The notes beneath the pieces are model-generated. The model was not told where the DNA came from. It ran no database searches and was given only the letters and a program-made list of their open reading frames with translations. A stretch of 64,000 bases of DNA, from positions 1 through 64,000 of IMG/VR virus record IMGVR_UViG_3300021090_001018, one strand, 5' to 3'. This document shows, piece by piece, positions 39,461 through 47,169 of the stretch; position 1 is the stretch's first letter, and the number at the start of each line of letters is the position of its first letter. The translations under genes were made by a program, and so were the position numbers. The stretch comes from a virus.

Positions 39461-41325
39461 GTGACCGAGGTAGGGATCCATGTGCAACGGCAATTACTTG
39501 ACAAGATCCCATTTACACTATACATTGAACTATGAGTCGATACGTCAAAAACAAATACACCTCCCCGACCAGATTCTACAATCTGGACATCGACGATCTC
39601 GTCGAACGCTACCTCCGCGGGGAGAGCCTCAACCAAATCGCCGCAGTCTTCCATTGTTGTCGTCACGTGATCATGACAAGACTTATCTTCGCAGGGATTA
39701 CGATACGAACCCTCACTGAGAGCAATAGGCTGATGGCCAGCCGAAGAACCGCGAGCGAGAATAGCTGGAATGCTCTTGCGGCTCAGAAGGCAGTCCGCGG
39801 CCGCCGCCAACCTTTCAAGGAGAAGCGACAGCGAGCTCTCACCATCCAAAAACAAGGGCTGACGAGTCGAAACGTCTCCACCCATGAGAAAGAGTTTTTT
39901 CGCCTGTGCCAGACACAGAGAGTGGAACTGACCCCTCAATTCGCAGTCGGAAAGTATAACGTCGATTTCCTCATCAAGGGCACCACCGTCACCGTGGAAG
40001 TATTGGGGGCGGGTGCCAGATATTCTTCGGAGGTGTTTAGGAAGTATTTTGGAGATCGTCTCAAATACATTAGAAATCGAGGCTACTCCATCATTCTTAT
40101 CTGGGTGTTCAATAAAAGTAGAATCAACCGACGATGCACCAATAAGACAATCGCCCTGGCGAAGGTCTTTAGCCAAACACCAACCACCCCGGGTCAACAA
40201 CACATGATGTTCAGTGACGGAGAGCCGGCGATTGTGAAGAGTGGTCAAGTGAATCACTCTTCCATGATACTTTGCCCGAGTGAGGAAGAGTGCATCAGGA
40301 CATTCAATGAGGCTATCACCTAAAACACAATTGGGGTGGAGTGGAATCATCCCACGGGCCTGTTCGATTGTAAAGACCTGCCCCTCCATGGGGAGGCAGA
40401 GTTCACACACCCTATCATCTCCCGCAGTGGACCACTCGGCTTTGATGCCTAGTTCCTGCACCCCAAGACGATTGAAGGCGTCCAGCTGGCCCTCAGCGTG
40501 GGCGTTAATGATCTCCGTCCTCGCTATGGTAAGGGCCCGGGAACCTGCGAGAGATCCAATTCTCTCGCCGAGCTCGCGGGCGAGATCCTCCGCTCCACGT
40601 CCATCAGCGATCCCTTGCGCGAGAATCCGGTTCATCTCCGACGACATGGTGGCCGTAATGCCACGCAACTGCTCAAAGGCCCGGGTGCCAAGCAATTGAA
40701 CCTTGGACATCGTCTCCGGCTGAGCGAAGGATGACTTTAGGAAGGACTCCGATGACTGATCCGTGCCGGTGATCGTCCGGGAGGAGATAAAGGCATTGAA
40801 CTGACCTCTGCGATACGCAGACTCCACGAACTCGGTCGTCCATGGGGTTCCCGCCGGGGTACCTGGGTCCGGTGACAAGACGTTCGCCTCAACTTGCTGG
40901 CGAAACCAGTCATTAAACGCACCGAGCTTCTGGGCATCGGTCCGGAACTCAAACTCCCGGGGTTGGACGTGTAGAGCGATGGTCTGGAAAGGAACGAGAT
41001 GCTTCTTCTCCTTCAAACCGAGGGCATCCTTCTCCACCATGAAATCTTTCACGGCTCTTCGCAAGTTCCTAAAGGCCTTGGACAGCTCTCGCATGAACGC
41101 CCGGCGGAGCGAAAGAGTCCGGGTGGGGTCCATCTTTAATGGATTAGTCCTCTGGTTTGAGACGAAAGCATTCCCGGCCGACCGGCTCGCATAGTAGGCC
41201 GCGATAGCCGCCCGAGCCTTCCCTTTGGAACGATGACGAGAGACGATATGACCATGAGCATCCACCTTGGCCCAAGGCTCACCAGGGCGGCCTGTAACGG
41301 GGCGATATTCGACGGTGTAGGGCAT
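39457..41325 (-). CDS. Head morphogenesis protein (SPP1 gp7/Mu F type) with intein
   Basis: 622 residues. The extein parts (1-332 and 612-622) form a phage head morphogenesis protein: RALTIARTEIINAHAEGQLD, WSTAGDDRVCELCLPMEGQV and IPLHPN joined to CRCTWIP. That HPNCRC motif is the hallmark of the family, and the intein sits exactly inside it (after N332, before C612). The protein acts in capsid assembly with the portal. The N-terminal extension (VEYRPVTGRPGEPWAKVDAH) is a short extra module. A separate open frame lies on the opposite strand inside the intein. Splicing activity is predicted, not shown. Confidence 0.85.
   Translation of the reverse strand: MPYTVEYRPVTGRPGEPWAKVDAHGHIVSRHRSKGKARAAIAAYYASRSAGNAFVSNQRTNPLKMDPTRTLSLRRAFMRELSKAFRNLRRAVKDFMVEKDALGLKEKKHLVPFQTIALHVQPREFEFRTDAQKLGAFNDWFRQQVEANVLSPDPGTPAGTPWTTEFVESAYRRGQFNAFISSRTITGTDQSSESFLKSSFAQPETMSKVQLLGTRAFEQLRGITATMSSEMNRILAQGIADGRGAEDLARELGERIGSLAGSRALTIARTEIINAHAEGQLDAFNRLGVQELGIKAEWSTAGDDRVCELCLPMEGQVFTIEQARGMIPLHPNCVLGDSLIECPDALFLTRAKYHGRVIHLTTLHNRRLSVTEHHVLLTRGGWCLAKDLRQGDCLIGASSVDSTFIEHPDKNDGVASISNVFETISKILPKHLRRISGTRPQYFHGDGGALDEEIDVILSDCELRGQFHSLCLAQAKKLFLMGGDVSTRQPLFLDGESSLSLLLERLAAAADCLLSRKSIPAILARGSSAGHQPIALSEGSYRNPCEDKSCHDHVTTTMEDCGDLVEALPAEVAFDEIVDVQIVESGRGGVFVFDVSTHSSMYSVNGILSSNCRCTWIPTSVT
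39498..39524 (+). promoter_or_regulatory. Candidate promoter for the antisense endonuclease
   Basis: TTGACA at 39498-39503 and TATACA at 39519-39524, spacer 15 nt (17 if TACATT is used). The expected start of transcription is at or next to the ATG at 39532, which has no Shine-Dalgarno sequence, so a leaderless mRNA is likely. On the minus strand the same bases encode the intein's C-terminal splice motif. Confidence 0.55.
39532..40323 (+). CDS. Homing endonuclease-like protein, antisense and nested inside the intein
   Basis: 263 residues on the strand opposite to the intein, fully within its limits (39 nt inside one end, 6 nt inside the other). Residues 18-60 form a helix-turn-helix (DIDDLVERYLRGESLNQIAA, then IMTRLIFAGITI) followed by ESNRLMASRRT. 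Residues 115-200 form a Vsr/PD-(D/E)xK-like nuclease core: EKEFF (Glu119), VGKYNVDFLIKG (Asp145), TVEVLGAG (Glu156) and LKYIRNRGYSIILIWVF. This domain order is known from free-standing phage homing endonucleases. It probably cuts intein-free alleles and so spreads the intein. The promoter-like sequence upstream supports separate expression. Chance origin is unlikely given recognisable domains in order, but expression is not shown. Confidence 0.8.
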   Translation: MSRYVKNKYTSPTRFYNLDIDDLVERYLRGESLNQIAAVFHCCRHVIMTRLIFAGITIRTLTESNRLMASRRTASENSWNALAAQKAVRGRRQPFKEKRQRALTIQKQGLTSRNVSTHEKEFFRLCQTQRVELTPQFAVGKYNVDFLIKGTTVTVEVLGAGARYSSEVFRKYFGDRLKYIRNRGYSIILIWVFNKSRINRRCTNKTIALAKVFSQTPTTPGQQHMMFSDGEPAIVKSGQVNHSSMILCPSEEECIRTFNEAIT

Positions 41326-41326
41326 A

Positions 41327-41629
41327 CTAGGTGAGAGATTTCCACCGCCGGGCGGACCAACAAGGTTGCCGCAAGGGGAAGTGACTCACCTGCCTCCTTG
41401 ACTCATAGGAAAGCAACATGACCCTCTGACGGCAGAAATCTTCGTAGATCTGGGCCCTCTCTCGAATCGCTTCCAGAGATTCCCTTCTGAGCTCCTCCAG
41501 AAAATTCCTTACATCCTCATCATCCGGAGGTAAGGGTAGTCGCGAACTCAAACGTGAGTAGTCGCAATAATCAGAGGAGATTACCACTGTCGAATCAACC
41601 GAAATGGAAATGGTAATGGTGGTCAACAT
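41327..41629 (-). CDS. Hypothetical protein between portal and head morphogenesis genes
   Basis: 100 residues. A short beta-like start (MLTTITISISVDSTVVISS), then a helical charged middle (VRNFLEELRRESLEAIRERA) and a basic end. No family is recognised. Place and size suggest a small head or packaging accessory protein. Tight spacing (1 nt to the next gene, 8 nt from the previous one) supports a real gene. Confidence 0.55.
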   Translation of the reverse strand: MLTTITISISVDSTVVISSDYCDYSRLSSRLPLPPDDEDVRNFLEELRRESLEAIRERAQIYEDFCRQRVMLLSYESRRQVSHFPLRQPCWSARRWKSLT

Positions 41630-41637
41630 CTCCCGCT

Positions 41638-43077
41638 TCAGGATGGTTGATTCGGTGAAGGGGGATTAGCCGTGTCACCATCATTAGGAGGGGCCTGATC
41701 TTGCTCACCACCCTTGTCCTCATCCCGAAGCAGGGTGCCCGCTTCATCCAAAATGGACCGAGCCTCCTTATCATCCAGACCCAAGATCAATGTGAGATAA
41801 TGGAAGGGCGGAATCAGAATGTCCACCCCACCTTGGACGTATTTCGACAAGGCATCTGTCCGAAGCTGTGCCACCTCCGCCTGGCCCTTGTCACTGGGAG
41901 TGTTGAGGTCGGTCCAGTCAATCACGATCTTTTGAGGTTCCGGCAAGACCCCAAAGGCAATAAGCCTCTCCAGCAAGGGCCTGATCACGTAAGGACCCAG
42001 ATACCCCTCCCGGCGACGGTTGAGACGGCGGTTCCATGAAATAGTATCCTGCTCACTCGCGAGCTGGGCCGCCTCACTCCCCATGAACACCCGCCATGGT
42101 ACCCCCAAGGCGTTGGCAATCAGGCGAATCTGAACTTCGAGATGGGGAACCGGATCGGCCACTTGAACCGATAGAGACTTCGCCGTCATTCCAACCGTGG
42201 CGATATATCGTTGGAGGCCGTTCATGTAAGCCTCCATCTGTTTCTTGGTCCCCGGAAGATCTATCTCAACTTGCTCATCCGGCGCGACCTGGGCCTCCAT
42301 AGACAAACCCGGGAAGCCCCCCTTCCAGAACATCTCACCTGAACCGCCCGCGATCTTCCGCACGTCCAACAAGCGGTTGAACACCTTTTGCATCCTCGGC
42401 AGACCGTAAACGTCTGAAGAGGTGCGGTTGTCCGCCAGATGAATCACCCGGCTCCAGTGCACGTCCCCGGTGATCGTCTTCTGAGCCGAGCCCAAAGTCT
42501 CCTCGAACTGAATTCGATAGATGGTTGGAAACCCGTAACGGGGGTTGGTTACATCTTCCTCGAATTTCGCAATGTCGAGACAGGCCTCGTCAAAAGGCCT
42601 GAGGTAGAGAAGCTGATGAGTGCTCGTGCCTACCTTCTCACCCTTCTCGTCGATACCCATAACCGGGACATTGAGAGGCTGTCCATCATCCAAACCCAGC
42701 AGGAGGATCCCATACCGCCCAATCCCGCTAAGGACATCAGCTCGCTGCAAGATTGGAAGAATGCTGAGGGTCTCCTCTAATTCGATCCAAGCCGTCTCGA
42801 ATGCGGTCATGCTCTCATCCTCAGTCTCGAATACCTGGGGGCGAGTCGCCCAGGATTCCTCGGGCAAGACCGCTACCACACGGTGGGCGATATCGCCGCG
42901 CAAGAAGAAATTCTTGTAATCCTCTCGAGTGATCTCTAAGGGGTGACCACATTCAAAATCAAGATCACGCCGCGGATCTAGCTGTCGGCGGAGCCAGAGC
43001 TGTCGCTCTAAGAGAATGTTTTGGGCAAGCTGCGCCCCTAGTGGTGGCGGATAATTGACACGAGAATTCGATCTCAT
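41638..43077 (-). CDS. Portal protein (DUF1073-like)
   Basis: 479 residues from ATG 43077, which overlaps the preceding stop (ATGA). ECGHPLEITREDYKNFFLRG, VVAVLPEESWATRPQVFETE, LSILPILQRADVLSGIGRYG, ILLLGLDDGQ and RLIANALGVPWRVFMGSEAA fit the DUF1073 portal type. LASEQDTISWNRRLNRRREG is the conserved C-terminal motif of this group. It forms the dodecamer through which DNA passes. It lies after terminase and small genes, before the head morphogenesis gene, as expected. Confidence 0.9.
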   Translation of the reverse strand: MRSNSRVNYPPPLGAQLAQNILLERQLWLRRQLDPRRDLDFECGHPLEITREDYKNFFLRGDIAHRVVAVLPEESWATRPQVFETEDESMTAFETAWIELEETLSILPILQRADVLSGIGRYGILLLGLDDGQPLNVPVMGIDEKGEKVGTSTHQLLYLRPFDEACLDIAKFEEDVTNPRYGFPTIYRIQFEETLGSAQKTITGDVHWSRVIHLADNRTSSDVYGLPRMQKVFNRLLDVRKIAGGSGEMFWKGGFPGLSMEAQVAPDEQVEIDLPGTKKQMEAYMNGLQRYIATVGMTAKSLSVQVADPVPHLEVQIRLIANALGVPWRVFMGSEAAQLASEQDTISWNRRLNRRREGYLGPYVIRPLLERLIAFGVLPEPQKIVIDWTDLNTPSDKGQAEVAQLRTDALSKYVQGGVDILIPPFHYLTLILGLDDKEARSILDEAGTLLRDEDKGGEQDQAPPNDGDTANPPSPNQPS

Positions 43078-43394
43078 GTTCGGCACTCTAACAGGCGGCG
43101 GCGATCAGGGCAACTATTCTTTCCCCGCTTCAACGCGATGTGCAAGAGGACCAAGTAGCCCAGGAGGTCCAAAAGGGTGTCCTCTTGGAATCCACCGGGA
43201 CCATGAGCGAGGCGGCTCAGCTTATCGTCAATGCGAACCCTAAGACCCTCCGTGCTATCGCACCGCGAGAAGATCTGCACGGGGCTCAACGCCGAGTCGC
43301 CATAGGATCGATTCTTCTTGACGAGAAGGTCGCTAACCTCGCGGCAAACCTGACGGATATCACGAGCCGTGTCCAGATGGGGTCGGTTTTTCAT
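43074..43394 (-). CDS. DUF1599-like / MazG-related protein
   Basis: 106 residues from ATG 43394 behind GGGAGATAACAGGACGA. DIRQVCREVSDLLVKKNRSY, GDSALSPVQIF, GLRVRIDDKLSRLAHG and EDTLLDLLGYLVLLHIALKR match the small helical proteins with the KNxxYGDS...RxxDKxxR...DLxGY pattern (DUF1599 and related). They are thought to be nucleotide-binding relatives of MazG. The function in phages is not established. It overlaps the portal gene by 4 nt. Confidence 0.7.
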   Translation of the reverse strand: MKNRPHLDTARDIRQVCREVSDLLVKKNRSYGDSALSPVQIFSRCDSTEGLRVRIDDKLSRLAHGPGGFQEDTLLDLLGYLVLLHIALKRGKNSCPDRRRLLECRT

Positions 43395-43461
43395 TCGTCC
43401 TGTTATCTCCCTCAGGATCAACACAGACCCATTTGATGGTGTCGTAGGCCTCCATAGTCAT
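43360..43461 (-). CDS. Very small open frame, possible gene
   Basis: 33 codons (MTMEAYDTIKWVCVDPEGDN and onwards). ATG 43461 overlaps the stop of the small membrane protein gene (ATGA), and its end overlaps the next gene by 35 nt. The first 20 residues look protein-like, the rest is low-complexity. It could be coupled translation or chance. Confidence 0.35.
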   Translation of the reverse strand: MTMEAYDTIKWVCVDPEGDNRTNEKPTPSGHGS

Positions 43462-43601
43462 AGGGAAGAGAAGAAGCAGATATTGCTAACCAAACGGAGG
43501 AAGTGGGTGGCGAAATACACACCCATCACTCCCAACAAAAGTGGGAGCAGAAACACCATTAAGGCTATGACAACCCGCCAGAAAGATATAGGCGTCTTCA
43601 T
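43458..43601 (-). CDS. Small membrane protein
   Basis: 47 residues: MKTPISFWRVVIALMVFLLP and LLLGVMGVYFATHFLRLVSN. One or two transmembrane helices occupy residues 8-40. The start has a strong AGGAAAGGA. No family is recognised. It may be a small phage inner membrane protein; it lies between terminase and portal genes, where no function can be read from context. Confidence 0.6.
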   Translation of the reverse strand: MKTPISFWRVVIALMVFLLPLLLGVMGVYFATHFLRLVSNICFFSSL

Positions 43602-43804
43602 TCCTTTCCTGGGAGGGTGTAAATCGCCCCGTCTTCCCCTTCCGGTTCCTGATGGACCGGCATGGAGAAGAGGTTGTCTGTGTTTGAGGCGCCTAGGGCG
43701 AAAGGCACACCATTTTCGTCATACTTCACAATGAAGGCGCCCGCCAAGGCGTCGAAGACGAATTGCTTTTCGAGCTCAGTCAATTCACGTTTTGGCATAA
43801 TCAT
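43598..43804 (-). CDS. Hypothetical small protein
   Basis: 68 residues (start MIMPKRELTELEKQFVFDAL; a second ATG is at residue 3). The N-terminal 25 residues are helical. The rest is acidic and turn-rich (QEPEGEDGAIYTLPGKE). It overlaps neighbours by 4 nt and 1 nt, which supports a real gene. Function unknown. Confidence 0.5.
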   Translation of the reverse strand: MIMPKRELTELEKQFVFDALAGAFIVKYDENGVPFALGASNTDNLFSMPVHQEPEGEDGAIYTLPGKE

Positions 43805-44109
43805 CAGTCATCTAAGGTCCCAACCTGCCGGGCATAGGCCAAATACTTGGCGACCTTCTTGGCTTTCTCCGCCTTCTTTAAGGGGTCCTCCCAATTCTCT
43901 GGAATGATACGCATCCCCACCAGCAAGTCCACCACAGCTATAAAGTCGTTGAGTTCTCCCACCAGCCGCTGGGTATTAGTCAGGCGGTCGGGGTTCTTAT
44001 CACCGTCGTAAACCTCCAGGAGGCCAAAGCGATTGATCTTGCTCGTCATCTGAGCAATTTCAGCGCCTTCCTCACCCAGAAGGGAGATCAGATGTTCAAT
44101 GGTTGTCAT
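43804..44109 (-). CDS. MazG-like nucleotide pyrophosphohydrolase
   Basis: 101 residues from ATG 44109. TIEHLISLLGEEGAEIAQMT (ExxE motif) with FGLLEVYDGDKNPDRLTNTQ and LVGELNDFIAVVDLLVG (second acidic pair) form the four-helix MazG pattern. Such proteins hydrolyse dNTPs or lower the alarmone ppGpp in infected cells. It precedes a group of small genes between terminase and portal. In-frame codons upstream up to 44247 overlap another gene and are excluded. Confidence 0.75.
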   Translation of the reverse strand: MTTIEHLISLLGEEGAEIAQMTSKINRFGLLEVYDGDKNPDRLTNTQRLVGELNDFIAVVDLLVGMRIIPENWEDPLKKAEKAKKVAKYLAYARQVGTLDD

Positions 44110-44116
44110 CCTTCCG

Positions 44117-44263
44117 CTACGCGGCGCGGGTAATGGAGTAGATCTCGTCGTAGACAAGACCGCTCTTGCCAAACATGAGCACAGCCTCCTCGAAGCCCTC
44201 AGCCATAACCGCTTCACAGCTGAACTGACCCTCATAAATGAAAACAACCAAATATCGTTTCAT
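44117..44263 (-). CDS. Small conserved-looking protein
   Basis: 48 residues: MKRYLVVFIYEGQFSCEAVM, AEGFEEAVLMFGKSGLVYDE, IYSITRAA. Beta-alpha-beta character with no motif. The leader AGATTATAGGGT before ATG 44263 fits the gene-start motif of this genome. Small phage proteins with a YLVVF...AxGFEEA pattern are common, but the function is unknown. Confidence 0.6.
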   Translation of the reverse strand: MKRYLVVFIYEGQFSCEAVMAEGFEEAVLMFGKSGLVYDEIYSITRAA

Positions 44264-44297
44264 ACCCTATAATCTTACCATGTTATTATCTCTTCGA

Positions 44298-45776
44298 TCA
44301 GAAAAGGTTCCCTACCTTGCGCCGTTTTCGAGCGATGCGATTGAAGGCCCCGCTGCTCGCATCTACCTGATCTTTAACCTTAGCCTTGTTGCTGAAGTGC
44401 TTCAATTCTTCGACATAGGCCCTCGTCCAAAGCCTCTTCAAGACGAAGACATTCCCCGATCCCACTTGGGAAGCGAAGGGGTAAGCACGGGTCTCTTTGT
44501 CACCCGTGGGGTGGTAGGTGTAAACGCGAAAGCCGGAGAGGTTCCTCACCGTAGCCTCACCCGATTCCTTGCCTCCGGATCCTCCTTCCACCTCCAAGAC
44601 GACCTCAATGTCATCACCGTCTTCCTCTGCTGTAGCCAAAATCTTCTCCTCCCGCTGTGTCGCCCCCCATTGCCCCCGGCGAACATCCAGCACTCCAAAT
44701 TGATTCTTCTCACCTCGGGCCATCAAGACCCCCACCGAATAGGCCCCACCATCTTGAGTGCCGGCCTTGTCCCATGACCTGACTGTCGCCATACACTTGA
44801 AAGGGAGCTCATCTACCAATTGCAGTCTATCCGTATCAAAAAAACCTCCGGTGAGGGGAACCGGACTCTGGAGGACCTGCGCCGCATAGCCGTAGGCCCC
44901 TAGATCCTCCTCCATCTCCTCCAAGACCCTTTTAGGCAGGCGAACTGGATCAAAGAGATCGTCCCGGTAACGGCCCCTGAGCTCCGGCGGCGAGATTAGG
45001 TTATCAAGCCCCGGCCGGAGTTCGCCTGGCAGACATATATGGCGGACCGTCCCGTGCGATCTCGCCAGCATCTCGCCGCTAGGATCGCCTTCAGCCAACC
45101 TCTGCTGAATTAGAATCGTGGGGGTGACACGCTTGTCCACCTTGCGCGTGGTGAGAGTACCTTTCATCCACCGGTTAGCTGTCTTCAAATCAGCCTCACT
45201 GAAAGACTCCTCGGGGTTGAGCGGATCATCCACAACCAAGAGGTGGGCATGGTATCCCGTAACGTAGCCTCCCACCGATACGGACAAGCGAGATCCCATC
45301 TGGGTGTTGGTGAAAAGACCTTTGGTATTCTCGTCCTCGCGCAAGGTGATCCCTGGAAAGCATCGCTGAAACTTCTCGGACTGAACGATGTCGCGGGTCT
45401 TCAGACTGTCCTTAAGGGCAACCTGATGAGCGTAGGATCCGCAAATGATCCGGCATTCCGGCATCCGGATCCAGCACCAAGCAGGCAGGGCTTGACTGAA
45501 GATGGTGCTCTTAGTCGTGCCGGGTGAGATATTCACCACCAAGTCATATTCCTTTTCCTCCCCTTTAAACACCCGCTCCATGATCATCTGGGCCTCCTCG
45601 CACAGATACGGGAGGTGCCAGTTGTCCACCATCACTTCACCCACGATGACATCCCAAAACTCCCTAACAAATTCGTAAAAGGAATCGCGGCAGATGCTCG
45701 CAACCAAATTCTCCTCAATCGCCGTCACTGCCTCTGGTGGACGGGGCAGACCCATGAAGCTATAGGGCGTCTTCAT
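44298..45776 (-). CDS. Terminase large subunit
   Basis: 492 residues from ATG 45776. The ATPase has a P-loop-like NISPGTTKSTIFSQALPAWC (about 77-96), IICGSYAHQVALKDSLKTRD, and Walker B HLLVVDDPLNPEES. The nuclease half begins at about 315 (MATVRSWDKAGTQDGGAYSV, with the first catalytic Asp), followed by VVLEVEGGSGGKESGE and the end KDQVDASSGAFNRI. It packages DNA into the prohead. A TTG at 45827 would give 17 more residues; ATG is preferred. It overlaps the small subunit gene by 17 nt. Confidence 0.9.
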   Translation of the reverse strand: MKTPYSFMGLPRPPEAVTAIEENLVASICRDSFYEFVREFWDVIVGEVMVDNWHLPYLCEEAQMIMERVFKGEEKEYDLVVNISPGTTKSTIFSQALPAWCWIRMPECRIICGSYAHQVALKDSLKTRDIVQSEKFQRCFPGITLREDENTKGLFTNTQMGSRLSVSVGGYVTGYHAHLLVVDDPLNPEESFSEADLKTANRWMKGTLTTRKVDKRVTPTILIQQRLAEGDPSGEMLARSHGTVRHICLPGELRPGLDNLISPPELRGRYRDDLFDPVRLPKRVLEEMEEDLGAYGYAAQVLQSPVPLTGGFFDTDRLQLVDELPFKCMATVRSWDKAGTQDGGAYSVGVLMARGEKNQFGVLDVRRGQWGATQREEKILATAEEDGDDIEVVLEVEGGSGGKESGEATVRNLSGFRVYTYHPTGDKETRAYPFASQVGSGNVFVLKRLWTRAYVEELKHFSNKAKVKDQVDASSGAFNRIARKRRKVGNLF

Positions 45777-46557
45777 GCTCCGTTTCCCCAACTGGAGCCG
45801 ATAGCATTCGTGCCGGCTCCAAATCAACTATCTGGCCCTTGCCCTTCCAATCCATCTCCTTCTTCCTGCGAACCGCCTCAAGAATCTTACGGCGAGTCTC
45901 AAGATCTAGATCCAGCTGGGAGACATCTATCCCCACCATCACCTGGCCCGTATGCTCTACCGTCACTTTCTCGGAGTATCCCCGGTCTGCGTTGATCGTC
46001 CGGTTGACGAACATCACGGCTCCCGGGTACCTCACCTCCACCAGATCCATGAGGGCATTCTCGAAAAAGTCCTTTTTGTGAATCTGTATCACCTTCATCA
46101 ACTCGATAAATTCAGGTTCTTCTTGCCAAGCCCTCATCGTCTGACGACCCAATCCCACGAGCTCACAGGCTCTTGAGATGTTATAGGAGCAGTTGATCAA
46201 CGCATGGAAGAAGAGTTCCTTCCTCAATCTCTTGTCAATCCTTTCGGTAATCCTCCCTGGTACATCTCCATCTTTCCAGAACGCAAGTTCATTCCAAATC
46301 GCTCTCGCTTCTGGAGAGAGTTTCCCTAGAATATAGTGAGGAAGAGTATCTTGTTTCTGTCGTCGCTCATCCGCGAGGTCTTTCACCATCTTCAAATCAG
46401 GATACCGTTTGATCCAGGCACAAAGGGTACCGTTAGCAGCGGGAAGGTTCAGGGCCTCACTCACCTTGATCAAGTCGGGAGTTCGCAAGAAAGCGTCGTA
46501 GAGATCGAGGAGGAATCTCAATGTGAACTTCTTCGATCTAGTCATAGCCGGAAGCAT
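45760..46557 (-). CDS. Terminase small subunit-like DNA-binding protein
   Basis: 265 residues from ATG 46557 behind AAGGGGTGCT. LINCSYNISRACELVGLGRQ and TMRAWQEEPEFIELMKVIQI form a helix-turn-helix as in phage terminase small subunits. A first HTH-like stretch is KVSEALNLPAANGTLCAWIK near residue 32. Helices follow (FFENALMDLVEV). It is directly upstream of the large subunit and should recognise the packaging site. Sequence pattern and place agree. Confidence 0.75.
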   Translation of the reverse strand: MLPAMTRSKKFTLRFLLDLYDAFLRTPDLIKVSEALNLPAANGTLCAWIKRYPDLKMVKDLADERRQKQDTLPHYILGKLSPEARAIWNELAFWKDGDVPGRITERIDKRLRKELFFHALINCSYNISRACELVGLGRQTMRAWQEEPEFIELMKVIQIHKKDFFENALMDLVEVRYPGAVMFVNRTINADRGYSEKVTVEHTGQVMVGIDVSQLDLDLETRRKILEAVRRKKEMDWKGKGQIVDLEPARMLSAPVGETEHEDAL

Positions 46558-46669
46558 AGCACCCCTTCTCGCGGAAGCAAGGGCGATCTATCGTGTCCAT
46601 GGGCCCAATTCGTCCTCCAAGTCTGCCGGAAGTTCTGAGCAGACCTGCATCTGATCAGCGTCTTCGTAA

Positions 46670-47143
46670 CTAATGAATCAGTTCATACCTCACCCGGCTC
46701 CGCCAAAAGACCTGGGTGCTCGGCAAAGGTAGTTCCTGAGTCATCAGACTGATTTCATCCCTCCAAGGTCCGAGCGGATTGTTTGATGACTCGAGGGTGG
46801 AGGAGATGCGAATCGACTTCAAAGGGGGTGCGGGGGGAGGATTCGTCCCAATGGTCTTCCAGACGACATTGCTGGGGTCACTTTCCAATCCCGTTAGATC
46901 GTTGCGAGCGGTTACGACGAAGAACCAGGTCCCCGGTGCCAGACCTATAATGGTGACAGTCAGATTGGTTCCCGCATTGGTGACCGAAGAGTAGATATCA
47001 ACCTGGGTCCCAGCATAGATCCGGTAACTGGTCACGTTCGTATCTGGGCTGGGATCCCAAGCCAAAGTAACCAATGGGGCTGACCAGAGCGAACTGACCC
47101 AACCAAGGGCCAATAAAACATAGAGGCGGACTGTCGCATTCAT
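46670..47143 (-). CDS. Secreted fibronectin type III-like protein
   Basis: 157 residues. The N-terminal 22 residues look like a signal peptide (MNATVRLYVLLALGWVSSLW, then SAP). Then a fibronectin type III domain: LVTLAWDPSPDTNVTSYRIY, AGTQVDIYSSV, GLAPGTWFFVVTARNDLTGL. The C-terminus STLESSNNPLGPWR resembles proteins secreted by Verrucomicrobia (general impression). It might be released or placed on the cell surface. It lies upstream in map order, downstream in transcription, of small accessory genes, and not in the tail module. Confidence 0.65.
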   Translation of the reverse strand: MNATVRLYVLLALGWVSSLWSAPLVTLAWDPSPDTNVTSYRIYAGTQVDIYSSVTNAGTNLTVTIIGLAPGTWFFVVTARNDLTGLESDPSNVVWKTIGTNPPPAPPLKSIRISSTLESSNNPLGPWRDEISLMTQELPLPSTQVFWRSRVRYELIH

Positions 47144-47169
47144 GACCTATTATCTGGTTGAAGAGATTT

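Larger units (their letters stand above)
39493..40329 (-). other. Intein coding segment (279 residues)
   Basis: Residues C333 to N611 of the head morphogenesis product. Block A begins CVLGDSLIEC; block B is LSVTEHHVLLTRGGWCLAKD with the TxxH histidine; block F/G is VFVFDVSTHSSMYSVNGILS ending in Asn, followed by extein Cys. Thus Cys1, the TxxH motif, terminal Asn and +1 Cys are all present. The penultimate residue is Ser instead of the usual His, so cyclisation may be slower or use another residue. The middle part (about 400-575) shows no LAGLIDADG or HNH motif in this frame; on the other strand the same bases encode an endonuclease-like protein. Confidence 0.85.

Noticed and set aside
46558-46669. 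20-codon frame between terminase and the FN3 gene
   Set aside because: No ribosome-binding site and no conserved look; too short to support.
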